Shown: positions 57,408 to 64,000 of the stretch, piece after piece | How the letters are laid out: every line of letters begins with the position of its first letter | Position numbering within the stretch: the stretch's first letter is position 1 | Origin: Snodgrassella alvi wkB2 | GTDB taxonomy: Bacteria; Pseudomonadota; Gammaproteobacteria; Burkholderiales; Neisseriaceae | Direction: 5' to 3' | Assembly (NCBI RefSeq): GCF_000600005.1 | Contig: NZ_CP007446.1 | Span: 770,894 to 834,893 of the forward strand | DNA: 64,000 bases | Notes under the pieces: generated by a model | Database searches by the model: none | What the model saw: only the letters and a program-made list of their open reading frames with translations | What the model was told of the DNA's origin: nothing | Made by a program: the position numbers and the translations under genes

Positions 57408-57420
57408 ATATGGGAAAAAA

Positions 57421-57966
57421 ATGAATACCGGCAAAAGTAACGCAGTTGAGCTGATTGAATGTAATGAAAAGGAACATGCGGCAGCCATTCTGGCGCTGTT
57501 TAACGATACTATCGCCACCTCAACTGCACTGTATGATTATGAGCCCCGTTCACTATCATTTATGCATAGCTGGTTTGCAGCTAAACGTGAGCGCAATTTT
57601 CCGGTTATCGGTGCAGTAAATGGTCAGGGTGAACTGTTGGCTTTTGCTTCATGGGGTGCATTCCGTGATTATCCTGCCAATAAATATACGGTGGAACATA
57701 GTGTATATGTACGTAATGACTGTCGCCGGCAGGGGCTGGCACGCAAACTGATGCAGGAACTGATTGTACGTGCACGTCAGGCTGATTTACATGTGTTAAT
57801 GGGTGTGATTGATGCAGCCAATGACAGCAGTATTGCTCTGCATGAACAGCTTGGCTTCAAACATGTAGGCACATTGCCTCAGATTGGTTTTAAATTTGGT
57901 CACTGGCTGGATGCGGCACTTTATCAGTTAATTCTGGATACACCAGCTCAGCCTGTCGATGGTTAA
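57421..57966 (+). CDS. GNAT N-acetyltransferase, phosphinothricin-type
   Basis: This 181-residue acetyltransferase resembles the Pat/Bar/YncA subfamily. It has NDTIATSTALYDYEPRS near the N-terminus, FASWGAFRDYPANKYTVEHSVYV in the middle, and the acetyl-CoA site RRQGLARKLM. The ending is SSIALHEQLGFKHVGTLPQIGFKFG. Family members acetylate phosphinothricin, methionine sulfoximine or related amino acids; the natural substrate is uncertain. ATG 57421 follows GGGAAAA; the frame upstream runs through the ybiT terminator. Confidence 0.85.
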   Translation: MNTGKSNAVELIECNEKEHAAAILALFNDTIATSTALYDYEPRSLSFMHSWFAAKRERNFPVIGAVNGQGELLAFASWGAFRDYPANKYTVEHSVYVRNDCRRQGLARKLMQELIVRARQADLHVLMGVIDAANDSSIALHEQLGFKHVGTLPQIGFKFGHWLDAALYQLILDTPAQPVDG

Positions 57967-58014
57967 TAGTAACTCGGTTTTTTACAAAGCTCGCCATCAA
58001 TACAAAATCATATC

Positions 58015-58401
58015 TTAGCCGGCTTTAAGCCACCAGTGCACAGTTACCAAACCCAGAATAGTCAGCAGTAAAGAACCGCCAGTATGCAGCAGTATATGTG
58101 TTACTGCCAGAGTATAACGTTGTGACAAAAGCATTTGCACGGCTTCGAGTGAGAAGGTGGAAAACGTAGTCAGCCCGCCGAGAAAACCAGTAATAACAAA
58201 CAGACGCCATTCTGGAGCGATCTGGGTAAAATGTATACACAATGCACTGAACAGACCAATCAGATAAGCACCGATCCAGTTTGCCAGCAGTGTGCCATAG
58301 GGCAAACCGGAATGAAACGTATTCAGCGAGATTCCCAGAAACCAGCGCATGATGGCACCCAGAGCTGCGCCGGCAGCAATGGCAAATAAAGATAAATACA
58401 T
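58015..58401 (-). CDS. crcB: Fluoride channel FluC (CrcB)
   Basis: This 128-residue membrane protein has four hydrophobic segments and forms dual-topology dimers that expel fluoride. Signatures are GAIMRWFLG, the Asn in LLANWIGAYLIG, and GFLGGLTTFSTFSLEAVQML with the Phe-box and sodium site. Upstream ATGs at 58431 and 58416 are in frame, but MYLSLFAIAAG at 58401 aligns with E. coli CrcB. No fluoride riboswitch is evident upstream. Confidence 0.93.
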   Translation of the reverse strand: MYLSLFAIAAGAALGAIMRWFLGISLNTFHSGLPYGTLLANWIGAYLIGLFSALCIHFTQIAPEWRLFVITGFLGGLTTFSTFSLEAVQMLLSQRYTLAVTHILLHTGGSLLLTILGLVTVHWWLKAG

Positions 58402-58524
58402 AATTAATCCGATCATACAACGAATATACAATTAATAATTTTAAACTAAAGCCGGACATGCCATATTGCCTTCTGCTGCTGAAATGACTACGCTAGTGTT
58501 TTTAGACATATAGAAAGTATCAAT

Positions 58525-59061
58525 ATGGATCTGACTGAAACCAAAATTTCCAGTAAAGAAGTTTATCGCGGTTCCTTTTTAAATGTTTCAGAGGACACTG
58601 TTCGTTTACCCAATGGCAACCAGGCACAGCGGGTAGTTGTACAGCATCCGGGTGCCGCGGCTGTACTTGCGGTTACGGCTGAGCAAAAAGTGGTATTGGT
58701 ACGACAGTGGCGCTATCCGGTAGGTGAGGCTTTACTGGAAATCCCGGCAGGTAAGCTGGACGGAAAAAATGAAGATCCTGCGCATGCTGCTTTGCGCGAG
58801 CTGGCTGAAGAAACCCCTTATACTGCTGCTGAAGTAAAACTGATACATACTTTTTATACTGTTCCCGGTTTCGGTGATGAAAAAATGTATCTTTATCTGG
58901 CTGAAAATGTGCAACCAAATAGTGCTCTGGCGGCGGATGAAGATGAAATTATTGAACCAGTGTTGCTCAATCGTGAGCAAGTGCGTTCGGCACTGGCAAA
59001 TAATCAGATTCATGATGGAAAAACGCTGATTGCTTTGCAGTACTGGTTGTTATATTGTTAA
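58525..59061 (+). CDS. Nudix hydrolase, ADP-ribose pyrophosphatase type
   Basis: This 178-residue Nudix enzyme resembles NudF-type ADP-sugar pyrophosphatases. An N-terminal beta domain (YRGSFLNVSEDTVRLPNG) is followed by VVLVRQWRYPVGEALLEIPAGKLD. The Nudix box is AALRELAEETPYTA, in which the usual Gly after EE-x is Pro. TVPGFGDEKMYLYLA downstream fits this subfamily. Probable substrate is ADP-ribose or a related nucleoside diphosphate sugar. It is followed at once by gloB. Confidence 0.85.
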   Translation: MDLTETKISSKEVYRGSFLNVSEDTVRLPNGNQAQRVVVQHPGAAAVLAVTAEQKVVLVRQWRYPVGEALLEIPAGKLDGKNEDPAHAALRELAEETPYTAAEVKLIHTFYTVPGFGDEKMYLYLAENVQPNSALAADEDEIIEPVLLNREQVRSALANNQIHDGKTLIALQYWLLYC

Positions 59062-59077
59062 TAAATTTATATTTGTC

Positions 59078-59833
59078 ATGAAAATAATCCCGTTACCCGC
59101 TCTTTCTGATAACTATATCTGGCTGTTGCAGCAAGAAAATCAGGCTATAGTAATTGACCCGGGCGAAGCACCTGTTGTCATAAATTATCTGACTGAACAC
59201 AACCTGACCCTGGATGCTATCTGGCTTACTCATTCTCATTATGACCATATTGATGGGGTGGCGGAATTAAAAAAACATTATTCGCAATGCCAGATTACCG
59301 GTTGCATTGATTGGCATATTGTGAATATACCCGTAACTGAAGGCAGTAAATTTCAGGTATTCGGTCAGCATGTAACAGTTTGGCATATTCCTGGGCATAC
59401 TACAGATCATTTGGCTTATTTAGTATGCGATTCTGCCGGTCGTTACAGAGTATTTTGTGGTGATACGCTGTTCAGTGCAGGCTGCGGACGAGTGAATGGG
59501 ACTATGGCACAATTGTTCAGCAGTTTGCAGCGTTTAAACAGTCTGCCGCCTGATACCTTGTTTTATCCGGCACATGAATATACCGCAGCAAATTTGAAAT
59601 TTGCACAAGCCGTTGAACCGAATAATTCTGCAATCAGAAAAGCATTAGTACAGGCAGATAAATTACCTACCTTACCGGTAAGTCTGGCACATGAACGCAC
59701 AATCAATCCTTTTTTGCGTACCAGTCAACCGGAAGTGATGGCCACATTACGCCAAAAAGGCCTCTCAGAGCAGCAGCTTGCCCAACCATTGGCAGTGTTT
59801 ACTTATTTAAGGGAGTGGAAAAATCATTTTTAA
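59078..59833 (+). CDS. gloB: Hydroxyacylglutathione hydrolase (glyoxalase II)
   Basis: This 251-residue metallo-beta-lactamase-fold enzyme hydrolyses S-lactoylglutathione to lactate and glutathione, completing methylglyoxal detoxification. The zinc motif THSHYDHIDG is clear, with HIPGHTTDHLAYL, FCGDTLFSAGCGR and YPAHEYTAANLKFA supplying further ligands. The frame opens at 59030 inside the Nudix gene, but ATG 59078 gives the standard N-terminus MKIIPLPALSDNYIWLL. Probably co-transcribed with the Nudix gene. Confidence 0.95.
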   Translation: MKIIPLPALSDNYIWLLQQENQAIVIDPGEAPVVINYLTEHNLTLDAIWLTHSHYDHIDGVAELKKHYSQCQITGCIDWHIVNIPVTEGSKFQVFGQHVTVWHIPGHTTDHLAYLVCDSAGRYRVFCGDTLFSAGCGRVNGTMAQLFSSLQRLNSLPPDTLFYPAHEYTAANLKFAQAVEPNNSAIRKALVQADKLPTLPVSLAHERTINPFLRTSQPEVMATLRQKGLSEQQLAQPLAVFTYLREWKNHF

Positions 59834-59990
59834 AATTAATCACAATGTGACTTTTTGCATGCTATGATTATTTCAACATAATAACGAAGGAATAAATGAG
59901 TTGAAACTGAGCTAAAGAATGGCGACTGATAATCTCAGCCGGCATATGAAGCTTTCAATTTATCTGAATATGAAAAAATCATCATATCGC

Positions 59991-61331
59991 ATGGACTGGA
60001 CTAAGTTGCTCAGTACCCAGCGCTTTAAGCCGGAAAATGGTTGTATTGTGCCTACAGTGACCGCTTCAAGTGAAGAGGGGGCTGATGCACTGCGTACTGA
60101 TTTTCATATTGATTATGATCGTGTGGTTTTTTCCAGTGGTTTTCGCCGTCTCGCCCGTAAAACGCAGGTTCATCCGTTTGCCTTACATGACCATACGCAT
60201 AATCGTCTGACTCATAGTGTTGAAGTTGCCAGTGTCGGGCGCAGTCTTGGAAATCGGGTCGGTGTAATGCTGAATGCCGGCCATTTCCTGCCATCTGGCA
60301 GCCATGCTGCTGATATCGGGGCGATTGTACAGGTTGCCTGTCTGGCTCATGATTTCGGTAATCCGCCATTTGGTCATACAGGTGAAGATGCATTGCGTGA
60401 ATGGTTCCGTGATCCGCAGCATGCTCATTATTTACAGGAATTGAGCAATACAGAACGCAATGATATCGAAACCTATGAAGGAAATGCACATAGCTTGCGT
60501 CTGGTAGCCAGTCTGGAAATGTATCAGAATGATGGCGGAATGCGTCTGACTGCTGCTGTTATCGGTGCTTTAATTAAGTATCCGTGGACCAGTTCTGCGC
60601 CGCATAGGCGGAATAAATTCAATATTTATCAGACTGAGCTGCCCTTTATGCGTTGTATTGCAGAACAGCTGGGGTTACCGCAAACCGGTGAAAATCAGTG
60701 GATGCGCCATCCGCTTTCATATTTAATGGAAGCTGCTGATGATATTTGTTATGCCTTGCTGGATTTGGAAGATGCTGTCGAAATGGGATTATTACAGGTG
60801 GCAGACGTAGAGCAAATTCTATCCAGGCTGACAAATAAAGAATATTTCTGGCAGTCTTATAGCAGTCAGGAGCGTTGTGCCCGATTGCGCGGAATTGCCA
60901 TCGGAAGAGCAGTAGACGATATTGCACATACTTTTATTAAGCATCATCGGGATTTATTGAATGGTTCATTTCGTGGTAAGGATTTGCTTGCCCTGGCTAG
61001 TCCGGATGTTAGTGAAGCCCTGAACGCTGCAAAAGAGCTGGCTCGCACACGTATATTCCGCCATCAAAGCAAACTGATTACTGAAATAGCTACTTTTCCT
61101 TGTCTGGGTTCGATACTGGGTTTGCTTGTACCTGCGGTACATGCCTTTATTAAAACCGGTCAGCTTAGTAAAAGGCAAGAGCTGGCATTGTCATTATTAA
61201 AAGAACAAAAACTGGATAAAAAGGATGGTTTATATCTGGGATATATGAAAGTTCTGGATTTTGTAGGTGGTATGACTGACAATACTGCGGCAAAGCTGGC
61301 GCGTGAAGTATCCGGAATCGGAATGCTGTAG
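59991..61331 (+). CDS. dgt: Deoxyguanosine triphosphate triphosphohydrolase
   Basis: This 446-residue HD-domain enzyme removes triphosphate from dGTP (and perhaps other dNTPs). FRRLARKTQVHPFALHDHTHNRLTHS near the N-terminus and VACLAHDFGNPPFGHTGEDAL contain the HD metal ligands. YLMEAADDICYALLDLEDA supplies the last Asp. Starts at 59919 and 59970 are in frame without good ribosome sites; I prefer 59991 (MDWTKLLSTQRF) for family likeness, with some uncertainty. Confidence 0.9.
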   Translation: MDWTKLLSTQRFKPENGCIVPTVTASSEEGADALRTDFHIDYDRVVFSSGFRRLARKTQVHPFALHDHTHNRLTHSVEVASVGRSLGNRVGVMLNAGHFLPSGSHAADIGAIVQVACLAHDFGNPPFGHTGEDALREWFRDPQHAHYLQELSNTERNDIETYEGNAHSLRLVASLEMYQNDGGMRLTAAVIGALIKYPWTSSAPHRRNKFNIYQTELPFMRCIAEQLGLPQTGENQWMRHPLSYLMEAADDICYALLDLEDAVEMGLLQVADVEQILSRLTNKEYFWQSYSSQERCARLRGIAIGRAVDDIAHTFIKHHRDLLNGSFRGKDLLALASPDVSEALNAAKELARTRIFRHQSKLITEIATFPCLGSILGLLVPAVHAFIKTGQLSKRQELALSLLKEQKLDKKDGLYLGYMKVLDFVGGMTDNTAAKLAREVSGIGML

Positions 61332-61414
61332 ATTTTTTGCTTATATAGTTGCAAAATAAATATATAAAAATCAAGATATTTATCTATTTGTTTTCATTTT
61401 TATCTATTTTTGGC

Positions 61415-61443
61415 TTGCCAAAAGACCATTTATTGCGTATTAT
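61415..61443 (+). promoter_or_regulatory. Strong sigma-70-type promoter of the tRNA pair
   Basis: TTGCCA (61415-61420) and TATTAT (61438-61443) are separated by 17 bases. The sequence CGCGC directly after the -10 is a GC-rich discriminator like those of stringently controlled stable-RNA promoters. It lies 47 bases before tRNA-Arg. Confidence 0.75.
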
Positions 61444-61489
61444 CGCGCTTCTTGATTTTCGGTGACTCTTAAACGAGTTCGAAAGCAGT

Positions 61490-61566
61490 GCACCCGTAGC
61501 TCAGTTGGATAGAGTATCTGGCTACGAACCAGAGGGTCGGGCGTTCGAATCGCTCCGGGTGCACCA
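61490..61566 (+). tRNA. tRNA-Arg (anticodon ACG)
   Basis: This 77-base cloverleaf includes an encoded CCA. The acceptor stem GCACCCG pairs with CGGGTGC, the D-loop contains AGCTCAGTTGGATAGAG, and the anticodon loop is CTACGAA within a CTGG/CCAG stem. The T-loop is TTCGAAT. The A at position 34 would be converted to inosine to read CGU/CGC/CGA. Confidence 0.95.
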
Positions 61567-61576
61567 TCAAGCTAAT

Positions 61577-61651
61577 GCGCCCATCGTCTAGCGGTTAGGA
61601 CATCGCCCTTTCACGGCGGTAACCGGGGTTCGATTCCCCGTGGGCGTGCCA
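61577..61651 (+). tRNA. tRNA-Glu (anticodon TTC)
   Basis: This 75-base cloverleaf includes an encoded CCA. The acceptor stem GCGCCCA pairs with TGGGCGT with one G-U pair at the end, the D-arm has CGTCTAGCGGTTAGGA, and the anticodon loop is CTTTCAC in a CGCC/GGCG stem. The T-arm is CGGGGTTCGATTCCCCG. It lies 10 bases after tRNA-Arg, so both come from one precursor. Confidence 0.96.
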
Positions 61652-61657
61652 GATTTT

Positions 61658-61690
61658 AAAACCTGTTTGATTTTTCAAACAGGTTTTTTT
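61658..61690 (+). terminator. Terminator of the tRNA operon
   Basis: AAAACCTGTTTG (61658-61669) and CAAACAGGTTTT (61676-61687) form a perfect 12-bp stem with a 6-base loop and a seven-T run. Confidence 0.92.
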
Positions 61691-61801
61691 ATTTTAGCTT
61701 GAAATATTGCTGGTTTAATTGTTTAGTCCTGAGAATATAGCTGCTGAATTTTGTCATTAATTTTTTCAGGTTTACTGGAGCTGTTAATACAGATAAATAT
61801 T

Positions 61802-63838
61802 TTATACGCCCAAATAAGCAGACCGTTGAGATAGCCACCGTTGCAAATGTTTATTGACTACTTCAGGTTGCTGGCTAATCAGAACAGGCGCTAAATCACG
61901 TGCTTTTTCCAGTATGGGCAGATCTTCTTCCAGATTGGCAAAACGCAGCATCGGCACACCACTCTGGCGTGCTCCCAGAAACTCTCCCGGTCCGCGAATA
62001 TTCAAATCTTGCCGGGCAATTTCAAAGCCGTCGGTATTTTCATAAATTACTTTCAAACGTGCTTTGGCTACATCACTAAGAGGTTCACTGAATAACAATA
62101 CACAGCGGCTGGCTGCTGCTCCACGTCCCACCCGACCGCGAAGCTGATGCAATTGTGCCAGTCCCATACGTTCAGCATGTTCTATTACCATCAGACTGGC
62201 ATTGGGTACATCTACACCAACTTCAATCACTGTTGTAGCCACCAGTACCTGAATACTGCCTTCAACAAATTCTGTCATAACAGCTGCTTTTTCTGCCGGC
62301 TTGAGCCGTCCATGTATTAAGCCTATATTCAGTTCCGGTAACGCCGTCTGTAATTCAGCAACTGTATCTACGGCAGTTTGCAATTGCAGTACTTCAGATT
62401 CTTCAATTAACGGACAGACCCAGTATACCTGCCGGCCTTGTGCACAGGTATGCTTTACCAGTTTTTCAACTTCCTGACGGCGGGCAGTGTTTACCAGACG
62501 GGTTATAACAGGTGTTCTTCCGGGAGGCAGTTCATCAATGACAGAAACATCCAGATCGGCAAAAAAACTCATTGCCAGTGTGCGTGGTATTGGTGTGGCG
62601 GACATCATCAGCTGATGTACATCTTCACCTTTATTTTTTAATGCCAGACGCTGGGCAACACCAAATCTGTGCTGTTCATCAACAATAATCAGACCCAGAT
62701 TATGAAAAGTAACATCATCCTGAAATAGAGCATGCGTACCTATTGCCAGCTGAGCAGTACCATCTGCCAGTTCTTTCCGTGCGTCATCACGGGCTTTTTT
62801 GCGCATACTGCCTGAAAGTCTGGCAATCCGGATTCCTAAAGGTGAAAACCATTGTGTGAATTTCAGATAATGTTGTTCAGCCAGAATTTCTGTAGGTGCC
62901 ATGACCGCTACCTGAAAACCGGCTTCTATTGCTATTGCCGCTGCCAGAGCACAAACAATGGTTTTACCGCTGCCCACATCTCCCTGCAGTAAACGGTGCA
63001 TCGGGTGTGTCTGGGCTAAATCATCAGTGATTTCAGCAAGAGCACGCTGCTGAGCTTCTGTTAAGGTAAAACTCAGATTAGCCAGTAAATGCTCACTAAT
63101 ATGGCCGTTACCAGTTAAAGCTTTTGCATGCCCGTTTAAGCGTTGCTGGCGTGCCAGCCTCATGGATAACTGCTGAGCCAGCAATTCATCAAATTTCAGC
63201 CTTTGCCATGCTGGTAAAGTACCTTCATGTAAATCACGCGCAGTGTACTCTGGCGGTGGGGAGTGCAGAAAAATCAGGCTTTCCAGCAGAGGAGGTAATT
63301 GTAACTGCTGTAATAATTCAGCCGGCAGTGTATCATCTGCCGGCAGATGCTTGAGTGCAGCCTGAATCAGCCGGCGAAGGGCAGGCTGGTTTAGTCCGTT
63401 AACGGTGGGATAAACGGGAGTGAGGCTTTCTGCCAGTCCTTTATCAATATCAGTGCGAATTTTTGGGTGCACCATTTCATCGCCAAAAAAACCATGTCTG
63501 ATTTCACCCAGAGCCCGAATCACATTACCTTCTGCCAGTTGTTTTTGCTGATTAGGATAAAAATGCAAAAATCGTAGATACAAGACATGTCCGGATACAT
63601 CCTGAACTTGTACTACCAGCTGTTTGCGCGGACGAAATTGTATTTGCTGATGAATAACAGTAGCTTCGATCTGTACCGGCACCCCGTTCTGTGCATCAGC
63701 AATCGGCGTAATATGTGTCTCATCTTCATAGCGTAACGGTAGGTGTAAAGCCAAATCCCAAATATTAGTAATATTGAGTTTGGTCAGTTTGGCAAGCGTA
63801 TTGGCACTTACTGGAAAGGGAAAATCAGCAGTAGACAT
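61802..63838 (-). CDS. recG: ATP-dependent DNA helicase RecG
   Basis: This 678-residue branch-migration helicase regresses stalled replication forks and processes Holliday junctions. An N-terminal wedge/OB domain (about residues 50-160) is followed by motifs I RLLQGDVGSGKT, Ia MAPTEILAEQHY, II IIVDEQHRFGV, III MSATPIPRTL, V VATTVIEVGVDVPNASLMV and VI QLRGRVGRG. FLGARQSGVP near the C-terminus is typical. The frame opens at 63859; ATG 63838 (MSTADFPFPVS) fits the family length better. A short AT-rich tail of the window follows. Confidence 0.95.
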   Translation of the reverse strand: MSTADFPFPVSANTLAKLTKLNITNIWDLALHLPLRYEDETHITPIADAQNGVPVQIEATVIHQQIQFRPRKQLVVQVQDVSGHVLYLRFLHFYPNQQKQLAEGNVIRALGEIRHGFFGDEMVHPKIRTDIDKGLAESLTPVYPTVNGLNQPALRRLIQAALKHLPADDTLPAELLQQLQLPPLLESLIFLHSPPPEYTARDLHEGTLPAWQRLKFDELLAQQLSMRLARQQRLNGHAKALTGNGHISEHLLANLSFTLTEAQQRALAEITDDLAQTHPMHRLLQGDVGSGKTIVCALAAAIAIEAGFQVAVMAPTEILAEQHYLKFTQWFSPLGIRIARLSGSMRKKARDDARKELADGTAQLAIGTHALFQDDVTFHNLGLIIVDEQHRFGVAQRLALKNKGEDVHQLMMSATPIPRTLAMSFFADLDVSVIDELPPGRTPVITRLVNTARRQEVEKLVKHTCAQGRQVYWVCPLIEESEVLQLQTAVDTVAELQTALPELNIGLIHGRLKPAEKAAVMTEFVEGSIQVLVATTVIEVGVDVPNASLMVIEHAERMGLAQLHQLRGRVGRGAAASRCVLLFSEPLSDVAKARLKVIYENTDGFEIARQDLNIRGPGEFLGARQSGVPMLRFANLEEDLPILEKARDLAPVLISQQPEVVNKHLQRWLSQRSAYLGV

Positions 63839-64000
63839 AGTGACAAACAGTAAAAGCATATTACAACATGGTTACGATAGCATGTTTGCACATATAGCGC
63901 TAATCTGACCACTTTAATCATATTTAAAGAATTGATCAGAATATCAAATTAATACACTGTGTATTTTGATTAAAAAAATAAACCCGTTTCGCTATCCGGA

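Noticed and set aside
58402..58524. Possible fluoride riboswitch upstream of crcB
   Set aside because: No GGxGATG-type conserved start or pseudoknot pattern was seen on the minus strand.
1..64000. CRISPR arrays, insertion sequences and complete prophage
   Set aside because: No regularly spaced repeats, transposase genes or phage structural genes were found; only the lone S24 repressor is phage-like.

Overview
The window reads as a chromosomal segment of a low-GC member of the Neisseriaceae. The gene products resemble Neisseria housekeeping proteins (GltX, MnmA, GlnE, HemF, RecG, Rep, Hda), and a DUF3460-type small protein typical of betaproteobacteria is present. The DNA is AT-rich, with long AT-rich intergenic gaps and several decaying genes. 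That combination, plus a GABA and kynurenine catabolic cluster, suggests a host-associated genus such as Snodgrassella (bee gut). The genus is an inference from gene content and composition, not a database match.

Layout. 1-0.85 kb holds a gene relic. 0.85-6.3 kb has hslO (+) facing minus-strand units pepP/vanZ-like/small ORF, yebC, and a hypothetical gene with a low-molecular-weight tyrosine phosphatase. 6.4-8.5 kb is htpG with a sigma-32-like promoter, followed by a frameshifted small membrane-protein gene. 9.2-16.4 kb is a minus-strand catabolic cluster, gabT-gabD-gabP-kynU-permease, for uptake and breakdown of GABA and kynurenine. 16.8-18.6 kb is a graveyard containing a decayed second gabD and a decayed tail of a sugar-efflux-type MFS gene, with an intact thioredoxin-like gene between them. 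The full MFS gene follows at 18.8-20.0 kb.

20.5-26.2 kb has ansA, gltX, mnmA and fadD. 26.7-28.8 kb is a minus unit (DUF3460, O-methyltransferase, CpoB-like lipoprotein, purE). 29.0-37.3 kb has pcnB-folK-deoxynucleoside kinase, panB, thiD, ung, rep and slyD. 37.5-45.2 kb has glnE, hda with a HAD phosphatase, maeB and greB. 45.4-49.2 kb is a MoxR ATPase/DUF58/transglutaminase-like operon. 49.8-50.4 kb is an isolated phage-type S24 repressor in AT-rich DNA, followed by poxB and grxB on the minus strand.

53.4-61.3 kb has hemF, a ClC-family transporter, ybiT-type ABC-F, an acetyltransferase, fluC/crcB, a Nudix hydrolase, gloB and dgt. The ClC protein carries residues suggesting the fluoride-transporting CLC-F branch and lies about 2.4 kb from fluC. 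61.5-61.65 kb carries tRNA-Arg(ACG) and tRNA-Glu(TTC) behind a strong promoter, and recG closes the window on the minus strand. No CRISPR array, rRNA, insertion sequence or complete prophage was seen. Most transcription units end in a clear hairpin.

The most notable observations are the gabD pseudogene whose catalytic-Cys codon is now a stop, the duplicated and decayed MFS tail, the coupling of GABA and kynurenine catabolism, the S24 repressor with Arg exactly where the catalytic Lys belongs, and the possible double fluoride-export locus.
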